From: Halalkalibacter hemicellulosilyticusJCM 9152
Lineage (GTDB): Bacteria > Bacillota > Bacilli > Bacillales > Bacillaceae_D
Direction of reading: 5' to 3'
DNA length: 64,000 nucleotides
Assembly: GCF_000513115.1 (NCBI RefSeq)
Contig: NZ_BAUU01000025.1
Coordinates: forward strand, 1-64,000
Position numbers and translations under genes: made by a program. Shown in pieces: positions 45,956 through 54,211 of this stretch. The notes under the pieces were generated by a model. It was not told where the DNA came from, made no database searches, and saw nothing but the letters and a program-made list of their open reading frames with translations. Each line of letters opens with the position of its first letter. Position 1 is the first letter of the stretch.

Positions 45956-45979
45956 AAAGGCACCTGATCAGGTGCCTTT
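45956..45979 (+). terminator. Perfect 24-base palindrome between mntA and mntB
   Basis: AAAGGCACCTGA is followed at once by its exact complement, ending in TTT. It lies 8 bases after the mntA stop and 27 before mntB. It may act as an mRNA stabiliser or partial terminator that keeps the binding protein more abundant than the ATPase. Confidence 0.65.
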
Positions 45980-46006
45980 CCTGACATCCGATGAAAGGTG
46001 ATTGAG

Positions 46007-46765
46007 ATGAAGACTAGTATTGCGATAGAGCAGCTATCGGTTAGTTATCATAATGAAAAAGCTCTGGATATGATTACGCTTAGTTTGCCTAAAGAGAAGT
46101 TAGTAGGAATTATTGGTCCGAACGGAGCTGGTAAGTCGACATTTATCAAAGCGTTGATGGGAATGATCCCAAAGCAAAGTGGATCGATATCGATTTTGGA
46201 TGAGTCCATCAATAAGGTTCGAAAAAAAATAGCCTACGTTCCACAGCGAAATCACATTGATATGGATTTTCCCGTTTTAGTTGAAGATGTTGTTCTAATG
46301 GGGCGTTATCCACATATTTCTTGGTGGGGGAGACCAAAAAAGAAGGATCGCCAACTAGCTCTCCATTGCCTAGAAAAGGTCGGTATGATTGATTTTCGGA
46401 AAAGGCAAATAGGTGAATTGTCAGGTGGTCAACAGCAGCGAGTGTTTATTGCTCGAGCATTAGCTCAGGAGGCCCAATTGTTTTTCTTAGATGAACCATT
46501 TGCTGGCATTGATATAACGTCAGAGCAAATCATTTTTCAATTGCTAAAGGAATTGAAAAATGAAGGAAAAACGATATTTGTTGTTCATCATGATTTAAGC
46601 AAGGTAACCGATTATTTTGATCAGCTAATCATGTTGAATAAGACGCTCATTGCTTATGGAAAAACAGAAGATGTCTTTTTATTAGAAAATTTAGAACGTG
46701 CATATGAAGGTAAAGCGGCATTTGTGTCAAATGGTAGCTTTGGATCAATGGTGGTGAGCAATTAA
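46007..46765 (+). CDS. mntB: Metal ABC transporter ATP-binding protein
   Basis: A 252-residue ATPase of the Mn/Zn/Fe chelate family. Walker A IIGPNGAGKSTFIKAL, Q-loop AYVPQRNHIDMDFP, signature ELSGGQQQRVFIARAL, Walker B LFFLDEPFAGID and switch VVHHDLSK are all present. AAAGGTGA precedes the ATG at 46007. Its stop shares a base with the permease start (TAATG). Confidence 0.92.
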   Translation: MKTSIAIEQLSVSYHNEKALDMITLSLPKEKLVGIIGPNGAGKSTFIKALMGMIPKQSGSISILDESINKVRKKIAYVPQRNHIDMDFPVLVEDVVLMGRYPHISWWGRPKKKDRQLALHCLEKVGMIDFRKRQIGELSGGQQQRVFIARALAQEAQLFFLDEPFAGIDITSEQIIFQLLKELKNEGKTIFVVHHDLSKVTDYFDQLIMLNKTLIAYGKTEDVFLLENLERAYEGKAAFVSNGSFGSMVVSN

Positions 46766-47655
46766 TGGAAAACATATCTTTTTTTCTTGAGGCAGTTGGT
46801 AAGTATCAATACTTGCAAAATGCGCTACTAGCCGGAATTCTCGTTGGAATTATATGTGGGATGGTTGGTTGTTTTATCATTTTACGAGGCATGGCCTTAA
46901 TGGGAGATGCAATATCTCATGCGGTCTTGCCAGGTGTTGTTATTGCGTATTTACTCGGAGCGAGCTTCTTCATTGGAGCAATGATTACAGGGGTTTTGAC
47001 AGCTGTTGCCATTGGGTATGTATCACAAAATAGTCGGATAAAACATGATTCGTCGATTGGTATTATGTTTACCGCTGCTTTTGCATTAGGAATTGTCTTA
47101 ATTACGTATAATCGTGGCTCTGGAGTGGATTTATGGCATATTCTATTTGGTAATGTGTTAGCTGTTGGTACTTCAGACTTATGGATGACCATTGGAATTG
47201 GTATGGCTGTGATTGCATTAATCCTGTTATTCTATAAGCAATTATTAATTAGTACATTCGATCCGACGATGGCTCAAGCCATTGGTTTGCCGACTAAGTT
47301 AATACATTATTTGTTAATGATTATTTTAACATTAGTGACAGTTGCTTCCTTACAATCAGTTGGCATTGTTCTTGTCGTAGCGATGCTTATTACCCCAGGA
47401 GCAACTGCCTACCTATTAACAGATCGCTTGCCGGTGATGCTAGGTTTAGCTTCCTTATTTGGCGTAATTTCAGCGATTGTTGGTGTTTACGGCTCATTTA
47501 TTTATGATGTAGCGACAGGGGCCTCGATTGTATTAGTTGCATCAGTACTTTTTGTTATTGCTTTCTTATTTTCACCAAAACAAGGTATTGTCGTCCGTTC
47601 ATTTAGAACAAAAATGGCTAACCGAAATAAGGCACGCGATCGTACGGCTGTATAA
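46765..47655 (+). CDS. mntC: Metal ABC transporter permease
   Basis: A 296-residue ABC-3 family permease with about eight transmembrane helices. The family segments MALMGDAISHAVLPGVV and AITYLLGASF-like stretches are near the N-terminus, and VGIVLVVAMLITPGATAYLL is in the second half. Only one permease gene is present, so it probably forms a homodimer. B. subtilis has two (mntC and mntD). The C-terminus is basic. Confidence 0.9.
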   Translation: MENISFFLEAVGKYQYLQNALLAGILVGIICGMVGCFIILRGMALMGDAISHAVLPGVVIAYLLGASFFIGAMITGVLTAVAIGYVSQNSRIKHDSSIGIMFTAAFALGIVLITYNRGSGVDLWHILFGNVLAVGTSDLWMTIGIGMAVIALILLFYKQLLISTFDPTMAQAIGLPTKLIHYLLMIILTLVTVASLQSVGIVLVVAMLITPGATAYLLTDRLPVMLGLASLFGVISAIVGVYGSFIYDVATGASIVLVASVLFVIAFLFSPKQGIVVRSFRTKMANRNKARDRTAV

Positions 47656-47961
47656 GCTCCTATTTTCATTTTCGTTATTTTATAAAACTGTATAAGCAAT
47701 CATCATTCTAAGGGCATTGGAAAAGTTTATTTTTCTCTTTTTCAATGCTTTGGCTTTGCTTTTATCGTGACAAGCCAAAAAAAATGGAAAAACGTTTGAC
47801 TCGTTTACCTAGATGAGAATGTTTTTAATGGATTCTTTTTAACTAGGTCTTTTGACTCTTTTTTAGTCGAGCAATTATATCTTTTGTCGAAACTATAGCA
47901 ATTTTTTACAGATTGGTATATTCTATACGTTGTCTTATGAAAAAAGGAGGGGGAATTATTT
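47656..47961. other. 306-base gap with a hairpin after mntC
   Basis: GGCATTGGAAAAG and CTTTTTCAATGCTTT (47713-47750) can pair as a terminator and resemble the end of family C. The next stretch (GACAAGCC, AAAATGGAAAAACG) also recalls family C but is too diverged to call. Ribosome site AAAAGGAGGGGG precedes the next gene. Nothing else is supported. Confidence 0.45.
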
Positions 47962-48633
47962 ATGAAAAAAGGAATATTTAGTTTGTTAGTGGCTCTACTT
48001 ATAGCGTTATTAGCAGCTTGTGGTACAGAAGAACCATCCAACGCTGACGAGCCAACAGATGATGTTGAAGTTGAAGAAAATGGTGATGAAGAAGTTCCAG
48101 AAGAGGATCTGGATGAAGATGCAGATACAGAAGAAACAACTTCATCTGATAATGGATGGGACCATCAAGTTGGGGATGTTATTGAAAACGATGGTGGGTC
48201 ATTCACTTTAGTCTCACGTCAAGATGAAATTGATACTCAAGAAACGGGTCCTATAGTGTTAAATGTTGCACAAGTAAATGCGACGTCTGCTCAAATTGAA
48301 GGTGATTTAGCAAATTTTATGGAAACGGATGAGATTGAGTATATTCAAATTGATTTTGAAGTAGAAAATACATCTGAAGAGACCATCACTTTCTTTGCTG
48401 GCCAAGCAACAATAACAACCAACACGGGAGAACAGCTTGAATCAGATATGTGGTTATCTGACCATATTGATGGTGAGTATATTGGAGCAGTTAGAAAAAG
48501 CGGTTCTCAATTTTTTATATTAGAAAATTCAAAAGCTGAAGATATTGAGTGGGTTCGTATTCTTATCAATGCTCCTTTTGATGATGATTGGAATGACCTA
48601 GGCGAAGATTTAGATTTTACAGTAGAGTTTTAA
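47962..48633 (+). CDS. Acidic lipoprotein, DUF4352-like
   Basis: A 223-residue lipoprotein with signal MKKGIFSLLVALLIALLAAC and lipid-bearing Cys20. A linker of about 40 residues made mostly of Asp, Glu and Thr follows. The C-terminal domain (about residues 70-223) has IEYIQIDFEVENTSEETITF and LNVAQVNATSAQI, typical of DUF4352 immunoglobulin-like extracellular domains. Its function is unknown. It lies between the Mn transporter and spo0A and has its own terminator. The strong acidity fits an extracytoplasmic protein in an alkaliphile or halophile. Confidence 0.75.
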   Translation: MKKGIFSLLVALLIALLAACGTEEPSNADEPTDDVEVEENGDEEVPEEDLDEDADTEETTSSDNGWDHQVGDVIENDGGSFTLVSRQDEIDTQETGPIVLNVAQVNATSAQIEGDLANFMETDEIEYIQIDFEVENTSEETITFFAGQATITTNTGEQLESDMWLSDHIDGEYIGAVRKSGSQFFILENSKAEDIEWVRILINAPFDDDWNDLGEDLDFTVEF

Positions 48634-48700
48634 TAATGAAAGTAAAAGCATAGCTATTATCACGTATCGGCTTGTTATAAATGAAATAAGAGGTTATCGA

Positions 48701-48727
48701 AAGAGTCCTTCTGATGGGCTCTTTTTT
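48701..48727 (+). terminator. Terminator after the DUF4352-like gene
   Basis: AAGAGTCC pairs with GGGCTCTT across a seven-base loop and is followed by TTTTT. Confidence 0.8.
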
Positions 48728-49043
48728 GATGTTCAAAAGATGGAATTGTTTTCTAGAAAAGAAGCTTGATATCACACCACACTATTGAAAACGATCGACA
48801 TTTTCTATACCTTAATTTGAATGTTCACCAATAAAAAAAAGGTTATCTAGAAAATATGAAAATTCAAAATAAATATAACGAATCGTGTAAATGTTTAATC
48901 ACGATTTTCTTAATGGGAAGAATTTATTTTTTGAATGGAATCTCAGCAGCTTTTTTTGTCATGATGATCCTTCGATAATTCAGTGCATTAATCTATTGTC
49001 GTATAGATGATGATAGTGTGTTATGATGATCATATAAATATTA
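48728..49043. other. AT-rich gap upstream of the spo0A control region
   Basis: About 315 bases with no supportable gene. A TTGTCG (48996) and TATGAT (49022) could recall the vegetative spo0A promoter, but their spacing is 20 bases, so I do not call it. The following 190 bases hold the 0A boxes described separately. Confidence 0.4.
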
Positions 49044-49184
49044 TTCGACAAATACAAAGTGTGTTCGATCTGTCAAATGACGAATGTTATCGAAAACATG
49101 AGTATTATGGAGTATGTGTAAGTAATTATAAAAAAATCAAATAAAAATAAAAAAATTAGAGGAAATGCCATAGGGGTGTCGAAC
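49044..49184 (+). promoter_or_regulatory. spo0A control region: 0A boxes and sigma-H promoter
   Basis: Three matches to the 0A box TGNCGAA occur: TTCGACA on the plus strand (49044-49050, inverse orientation), TGACGAA (49078-49084) and TGTCGAA (49177-49183). AGAGGAAAT (49158-49166) and CGAAC (49180-49184), 13 bases apart, resemble a sigma-H promoter. The last 0A box lies on its -10. This matches the known autoregulated, sigma-H-driven Ps promoter of B. subtilis spo0A in layout. Confidence 0.65.
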
Positions 49185-49232
49185 TTAGTATAAGGATCAA
49201 TATTTACTACTGTAATCAGAGGGGGATTTTGT

Positions 49233-50048
49233 GTGCAAAAGGTAAAGGTTTGTATTGCGGACGATAATCGGGAATTAGTTCATTTGTTGAATGAGTATAT
49301 TTCTGCTCAGAGTGATATGGAAGTCATTGGAACGGCTTTCAATGGACAAGAGTGCTTAGGCTTGGTTGAGGATAAAGAGCCTGACGTCTTAATTTTAGAT
49401 ATTATTATGCCTCATTTGGACGGTTTAGCAGTGCTAAAGCGTTTGAATACATTGAAGCTTAAGAATAAACCGAATATTATTATGCTGACTGCATTCGGTC
49501 AGGAAGATGTCACGAAGAAGGCTGTAGAGTTAGGGGCATCTTATTATGTGTTAAAGCCTTTTGATATGGATGTACTTATTACGAATATCCGAGATATTGG
49601 CGGGAAAAATCAATCATTTGTCCAACCAACTGGTTCATCAAATTCATCGTCATTTATTTCATCTAAATCAGATTCATCGTCTTCTAATGGAAGTTTGAAT
49701 TTAGATGCAAGCATTACGAATATTATTCATGAAATTGGTGTTCCTGCACATATCAAAGGTTATATGTACTTAAGAGAAGCGATTACAATGGTGTATAATG
49801 ACATTGAATTGCTTGGGTCAATTACTAAGGTTCTCTATCCAGATATTGCAAAGAAGTTCAATACGACGTCAAGTCGAGTGGAACGTGCGATCCGTCACGC
49901 AATTGAAGTAGCATGGAGTCGTGGAAACATCGATTCAATCTCTAACTTGTTTGGCTACACCGTTAGCCATTCAAAGGCAAAACCAACCAATTCAGAATTT
50001 ATCGCGATGGTGGCTGATAAGCTAAGGATCGAACATAAGGTGTCTTAG
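49233..50048 (+). CDS. spo0A: Sporulation master regulator Spo0A
   Basis: A 271-residue response regulator at the end of the phosphorelay. The receiver has Asp10, Asp11 and phospho-acceptor Asp56 ([10 protein letters not shown]), Thr in MLTAFGQ and Lys in VLKPFD. A Ser-rich hinge (about residues 128-152) is followed by the DNA-binding domain with [19 protein letters not shown], almost identical to B. subtilis. The GTG start follows AGAGGGGG. Upstream 0A boxes support autoregulation. Confidence 0.98.
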   Translation: MQKVKVCIADDNRELVHLLNEYISAQSDMEVIGTAFNGQECLGLVEDKEPDVLILDIIMPHLDGLAVLKRLNTLKLKNKPNIIMLTAFGQEDVTKKAVELGASYYVLKPFDMDVLITNIRDIGGKNQSFVQPTGSSNSSSFISSKSDSSSSNGSLNLDASITNIIHEIGVPAHIKGYMYLREAITMVYNDIELLGSITKVLYPDIAKKFNTTSSRVERAIRHAIEVAWSRGNIDSISNLFGYTVSHSKAKPTNSEFIAMVADKLRIEHKVS

Positions 50049-50083
50049 TCTCTTAAGTCATACAAATATACGTGAACACTCTT

Positions 50084-50125
50084 ACCCAATAAATCATGAT
50101 GATTTGTTGGGTTTGAATTTTTTTT
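50084..50125 (+). terminator. Terminator after spo0A
   Basis: ACCCAATAAATCAT pairs with ATGATTTGTTGGGT and is followed by TTGAATTTTTTTT. Confidence 0.85.
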
Positions 50126-50154
50126 GCAAAAATCTAAACTAAGGAGAATGGTGG

Positions 50155-50700
50155 ATGAAAAAGTGGAAAACGTTAGATTCACATTATGTGTATAAAACGC
50201 CATTTGGCCATTTGAGAAAGGATAAATGCGAGCATTCGAAAGGGATCATTGACGGCTACTATGTTCATGAATACTCTGACTGGGTAAATGCGTTTGTCAT
50301 CACGAATGATAAAAAAGTTGTACTAGTTAAGCAATACCGTTATGCAGGAGAGGATTTCTTTTTAGAAGTTCCAGCAGGTAAAGTTGAGGAAAATGAGTCA
50401 TATGAGGAAGGGATTTTAAGAGAATTAAGGGAAGAAACAGGCTATACATCAAAGGAGAAATCGATCAAAATAGGTGAATTTATGGTAAATCCTGCGACAC
50501 AAACAAATAAAATTACGACATATCTTATTATCGATGCCTTTAGGGAATTCGATCAAGATCTAGATGAAGCGGAAGAAATAGAAGTGGTCTTAGTTGATCT
50601 TGATGAGATGAAAGACTTCATAAGGACGAATGAATTAAACACACAATTATTTACTGCTAGTGCTTATTATATGGCAAAGGATTTTTTAGATCAGAAATAA
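50155..50700 (+). CDS. nudF: ADP-ribose pyrophosphatase (Nudix hydrolase)
   Basis: A 181-residue Nudix enzyme. The Nudix box is GKVEENE, seven residues, then RELREETGY. An ADP-ribose-type feature is Pro about 15 residues after the box (FMVNPATQTNK). The N-terminus VNAFVITNDKKVVLVKQYR fits NudF proteins that cleave ADP-ribose to AMP and ribose 5-phosphate. AAGGAG precedes the ATG. It is monocistronic. Confidence 0.9.
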   Translation: MKKWKTLDSHYVYKTPFGHLRKDKCEHSKGIIDGYYVHEYSDWVNAFVITNDKKVVLVKQYRYAGEDFFLEVPAGKVEENESYEEGILRELREETGYTSKEKSIKIGEFMVNPATQTNKITTYLIIDAFREFDQDLDEAEEIEVVLVDLDEMKDFIRTNELNTQLFTASAYYMAKDFLDQK

Positions 50701-50716
50701 TTAAATCAATTACTGC

Positions 50717-50752
50717 TCTTACCTTGATTAGTACATGCTAGTCAAGGTTTTT
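50717..50752 (+). terminator. Terminator after nudF
   Basis: ACCTTGATTAG and CTAGTCAAGGT pair around TACATG and are followed by TTTTT. Confidence 0.85.
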
Positions 50753-50796
50753 TGAATGAAATTCGAGGAAGACATCTGGGAAAAGCATAGAGGTGT

Positions 50797-50935
50797 TGGC
50801 AAACTCAAAGGAGAGCGACGGCTTCGCACGTTACACGTTTTTCTGAAAAGAACCCCCACTTTCAGAAAAACTTCAAACCGCTGTAACGGCTCCGTACGCC
50901 GCTTTAAAGGAAAGATGCTGTCGCGTTTTTCTTAA
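50797..50935 (+). repeat. Dispersed repeat family A, full copy
   Basis: AAACTCAAAGGAGAGCGACG, GCTTCGCACGTTACACG, hairpin TTTTTCTGAAAAG/CTTTCAGAAAAA, CCGCTGTAACGGCTCCG and end hairpin AAGGAAAGATGC/GCGTTTTTCTT. It aligns with 40930-41060 from end to end. It fills the gap between nudF and the steA-like gene. Confidence 0.85.
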
Positions 50936-51010
50936 CTATATCATTCCTCGCTCATAGAAATGGCTGTATTCGCTCATATTAAGGACAAACGATTTAAAGA
51001 GGGTATGGAT

Positions 51011-52132
51011 ATGGCAGAACCAATTTATGGTGTACTTTATGAGCATCAACAAACAAAGAAGTTGCTCCAATATGTACCGGAAGAGAGTATCGTTTTTTTA
51101 TGGCATCAAGATTTAGATGGTGTTGCTGTTAATGGTTTGATAGAAGGTAAAGTAAAAGCTGTTATTAATATGTATCAATCCTATAGTGGAACATTTCAAC
51201 ATCCCCATGTAACCTCGCTTTTAAAGGCTGGCATTGCTGTATATGATGTGAAGGAGTTACATCGCCCAAAGGCTTACACTTTTAATGGCGAAGAAATGAT
51301 GATTGATCAAAATGGACTTTATAAGATAGAAGGGTTGAAATCGTATAAAGTTGCCTCGTTGGAAGTATACGATCAACAGCTATTATTAGAAAAAGATGAA
51401 CTAGCTCGAACACATTATTCATCACGTTATGAGCAGTTTGTCCTTAATACATTAAATTTTGCTAATAAGGAGCAGGTCTGGTTCCAAACAAAGCCACGAC
51501 TTCCTCATAGCTTACATGTCTTGAAAGGGAAGCGTGTCTGTGTTATAGCACGAAATACGAACTATGAAAAAGATATTGAGGTGCTACGTTCTCTTTTAAA
51601 TCAAAAGAATCTTGTCATTATCGCAGTGGATGGTGCGGCCGATGGCTTGTTGAAAAAACGAATAAGGCCTCACTTTATTTTCGGTGATATGGATTCGATC
51701 AGTGAGAGAGCCATGTTTTGCGGTGCAACATTAATTTGTCATCAACATGTAAACGGTGATTCCCCTGGGAAAAAACGAGTAGATCGTTTAGGGTTAGAGA
51801 CTGAACTTATTCAATTCGTTGGCACAAGTGAAGATGTCGCCATTATGGCTGCTTATTGGTCAGAGGCGAGTCGAATCTTTTTAGTAGGTTGTCGTTTAGG
51901 AATGGAAGAGTTTCTTGAGAAGGGTCGCCCTGGTATGGGTGCAACATGGTTAGCTCGTATACAAGCAGGAACAAAAATAACTGATTTAAAAGGGATTCAT
52001 CACATTGCCTCAAGTTCATTAGCTTTGGATTCAGTGATTGCACCGAAAGTTGAACGGCCAACGATGCTAGAATTCGTCCGTTCCTTTATTCAAGAACGCT
52101 TCTACGCGTGGAAGAAGAAGGAGGTGCTTTAA
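51011..52132 (+). CDS. SteA-like protein with thiamine pyrophosphokinase-type domain
   Basis: A 373-residue protein of the family named for the corynebacterial cytokinetic ring protein SteA. The middle carries a TPK-like catalytic core: VVDGAADGLLKKRIRPHFIF (about residues 205-225), then GDMDSISERA. The C-terminus has a possible amphipathic or hydrophobic segment rather than a clear helix. The ATG at 51011 is seven bases after AAAGAGGG; the earlier frame start at 50960 lies next to a repeat. It is followed after two bases by a glycosyltransferase gene, and the three genes look like one operon. A link to envelope growth or division is inference. Confidence 0.75.
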   Translation: MAEPIYGVLYEHQQTKKLLQYVPEESIVFLWHQDLDGVAVNGLIEGKVKAVINMYQSYSGTFQHPHVTSLLKAGIAVYDVKELHRPKAYTFNGEEMMIDQNGLYKIEGLKSYKVASLEVYDQQLLLEKDELARTHYSSRYEQFVLNTLNFANKEQVWFQTKPRLPHSLHVLKGKRVCVIARNTNYEKDIEVLRSLLNQKNLVIIAVDGAADGLLKKRIRPHFIFGDMDSISERAMFCGATLICHQHVNGDSPGKKRVDRLGLETELIQFVGTSEDVAIMAAYWSEASRIFLVGCRLGMEEFLEKGRPGMGATWLARIQAGTKITDLKGIHHIASSSLALDSVIAPKVERPTMLEFVRSFIQERFYAWKKKEVL

Positions 52133-52134
52133 CT

Positions 52135-52800
52135 ATGTCGGTATCACTTGTTATTCCAGCCTATAATGAAGCAAAATACATTGTTCAGACATTGGCGTAT
52201 ATAAAAAAGCTTGGTGAGAAAGATACAGAATTGATCGTCGTTGATGATGGAAGCACAGATGAAACGGCTTCATTAGCGAGGAAGATGGCTGATCAACTCA
52301 TTTGTTTACGTGAAAATCATGGGAAAGGCTTCGCTTTACAAGCTGGATGGCAAAGTGCTAAAGGTGAGTATATTGTTTGTTTAGATGCTGATTTAGAAAA
52401 GAGTGCATTGGAATATGTCGAGCTATTGAAGCCCGTTAAAGCACAACAAACAGATATTTGTTTGTCCATTATTCAACCGGGGAAAAAAGCGGGAAATGGT
52501 TTTGTGAAAAAAAGGGTACAAAAGCTTATCTATCAACAAACAGGAATGTGGTTAGAGGCTCCGTTGTCTGGACAGAGGGCTTTTCATCGGAAATGGCTGC
52601 CTATTTTATTGAAGCAACACTATGAAGGATTTGCCGTTGAAGCGCAAATGACGATTGATCTACTGAAGGCGGGTGCGTCTATTTTTGAATTGCAGACAAC
52701 GATGACGCATCGGGAAATGGGAAAATCCTTGAAAGGTTATACACATCGATTAAAGCAGTGGTGGCAAATCGAAAAGCAGTTAAGGAGCGTTCGTGTATGA
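52135..52800 (+). CDS. Family 2 glycosyltransferase
   Basis: A 221-residue GT-A enzyme. MSVSLVIPAYNEAKYI, VVDDGSTDET and the metal-binding CLDADLEKS are present, and APLSGQRAFHRKW corresponds to the acceptor loop. It resembles polyprenyl-phosphate sugar transferases of the DPM type, but lacks membrane helices. GGAGGTG at the end of the steA-like gene precedes the ATG. Its stop overlaps the next start (ATGA). Confidence 0.85.
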   Translation: MSVSLVIPAYNEAKYIVQTLAYIKKLGEKDTELIVVDDGSTDETASLARKMADQLICLRENHGKGFALQAGWQSAKGEYIVCLDADLEKSALEYVELLKPVKAQQTDICLSIIQPGKKAGNGFVKKRVQKLIYQQTGMWLEAPLSGQRAFHRKWLPILLKQHYEGFAVEAQMTIDLLKAGASIFELQTTMTHREMGKSLKGYTHRLKQWWQIEKQLRSVRV

Positions 52801-53582
52801 TCAGTCTCATCTCCTTCATTGGTGCAGCTGCGTTCAGCTATTTCCTTTTCAAGAAAGTAAGATGGGTTGTATGCAATTATGAAGGAAAAAAGATTCCATA
52901 TAGCATTGGATGTTTTCTGATGATTAGCTATGTCGTAAGTTTGCTGCTTTTACAAGGAAATGTGGGAGTGGGTATGGGCATAAGTTTTTTTTACATGGTC
53001 GTGATATGGGGAATGGGGCTGTTAGATGATATTTATGGAGAAGGATATCCTAAAGGATTAAAGGGGCATTTACGATATTTTCGAAAAGAACACCGCCTGA
53101 CGACAGGTTTATTAAAAGGAATGACAACAGTTGTTGCGGCAGGTATCCTAGTTTGGCAATGGCAACAACTATGGTATGAAGCAGTGATCGCCTTTTGGCT
53201 ATTAGTGAGCTTTCCTCACGTCATGAATTTGTTTGATACACGACCATTACGAGTGTTAAAGGTAACGATGATCATTGCAGGTATTCTGCTAGTGAGTCTT
53301 TCGTTCGACTTTCCACTCATAATAATGGTAGGAATGGTTCTATTCATTTGGCTTCTGATGGAAGGAAACAAATGGGCGATGCTCGGTGATAATGGCTCAA
53401 CACTTGTTGGTGCAATGATTGCACTTGCGGTGACTCACATTAGTCCATTGAGCACCCAGGTCATTATGAGTATGACGACGGCTTTTTTTATATGGTATGC
53501 AGAACGAGCATCGTTTTCGGCTGTTATAGAGAAGGTACGCGTATTGAAGGCATTAGATCAGTTAGGAATAAAAAAAGGGTAA
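52797..53582 (+). CDS. MraY/WecA-like glycosyl-phosphate transferase family protein
   Basis: A 261-residue polytopic membrane protein with about eight hydrophobic segments. The family hallmarks are the Asp pair in GLLDDIYGEG, NLFDTRPLR (at the place of the usual NxxNxxDG) and MLGDNGSTLVGAMIA. MraY-like enzymes move a sugar phosphate onto undecaprenyl phosphate. The change of the second motif suggests a different substrate or lost activity. It overlaps the GT2 gene by four bases, so both enzymes probably act on the same lipid-linked glycan with the SteA-like protein. Confidence 0.78.
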   Translation: MISLISFIGAAAFSYFLFKKVRWVVCNYEGKKIPYSIGCFLMISYVVSLLLLQGNVGVGMGISFFYMVVIWGMGLLDDIYGEGYPKGLKGHLRYFRKEHRLTTGLLKGMTTVVAAGILVWQWQQLWYEAVIAFWLLVSFPHVMNLFDTRPLRVLKVTMIIAGILLVSLSFDFPLIIMVGMVLFIWLLMEGNKWAMLGDNGSTLVGAMIALAVTHISPLSTQVIMSMTTAFFIWYAERASFSAVIEKVRVLKALDQLGIKKG

Positions 53583-53616
53583 CGAAACAGACTTAGTCTG
53601 TTTCGTTACCCTTTTT
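53573..53616. terminator. Bidirectional terminator between the MraY-like gene and yqzF
   Basis: AAAAGGGTAACGAAACAGAC and its perfect complement enclose TTAG, with A-run before and T-run after. It overlaps the ends of both genes. Confidence 0.92.
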
Positions 53617-53847
53617 GATTGCAAAACGTGATGAAATTTTCCCGTTTTTCTTATCTCGATAAAAAATAAAACCACCTATAAAGCTAAGACCTGCTAAAAA
53701 TAATACAATTCCAACGAAAAATTGTATGATTAATGAAGGATAAGGTGTTAATAAAATTTGAAATATACTATCACGCATTAGCTTAATGCCGTAGCCAGCG
53801 ATAATGCCTGGAATGACTAAAATCATTAGTGCGATAAAGCGTCCCAT
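53593..53847 (-). CDS. yqzF: DUF2627 membrane protein YqzF
   Basis: An 84-residue protein with two transmembrane helices (about 3-22 and 38-62) and a basic cytoplasmic C-terminus (YRDKKNGKISSRFAIKKG). It belongs to DUF2627 and lies beside the bkd operon as in B. subtilis. The C-terminal codons run into the shared terminator. Function unknown. Confidence 0.82.
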   Translation of the reverse strand: MGRFIALMILVIPGIIAGYGIKLMRDSIFQILLTPYPSLIIQFFVGIVLFLAGLSFIGGFIFYRDKKNGKISSRFAIKKGNETD

Positions 53848-54211
53848 AATTAACCCCTCTTTTTATACGCAGCGTGTTCAATGTTCAATTCTTTCTTTAT
53901 TTTACCGCAAATAAAGGTTGAAGTATAGAAACAGGTATCTTGAAATTGTGTCTATTTAATAAAAACGTAATAGCGCTTTTATTAGAAAGTAATAGCAACC
54001 TTTAAGACCAAGTCATAAAAATAGTGGCATCGTGTTTCGGTTTTGAGTACAATAAAAGGAGACCGTTTTGAACATTGATTCAAAGAAAAGCTATTTCGCG
54101 TATTTCTTTACATCTTCGATATAAAATGAAATGATACATGTAATGGTTATAAAGTTGGTTCATTTGTAATAGAATGTGGACGAGCAGGTTGTTTGATAGA
54201 AGGAGGAAGGT
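53848..54211. other. 364-base gap between yqzF and lpdV
   Basis: In B. subtilis this place holds bkdR, ptb, bcd and buk. Here only AT-rich sequence remains and no gene fragment is recognisable. A TGGCA (about 54023) has the -24 half of a sigma-54 promoter, but the -12 GC is missing. TAATAGAAT (about 54168) could be a -10 without a clear -35. Confidence 0.5.

Noticed and set aside
48996-49027. Vegetative spo0A promoter (TTGTCG, TATGAT)
   Set aside because: The spacer is 20 bases, too long for a normal sigma-A promoter.
54020-54040. Sigma-54 promoter upstream of lpdV
   Set aside because: TGGCA is present, but the GC of the -12 element is replaced (TTTCGG), so the match fails at an essential position.
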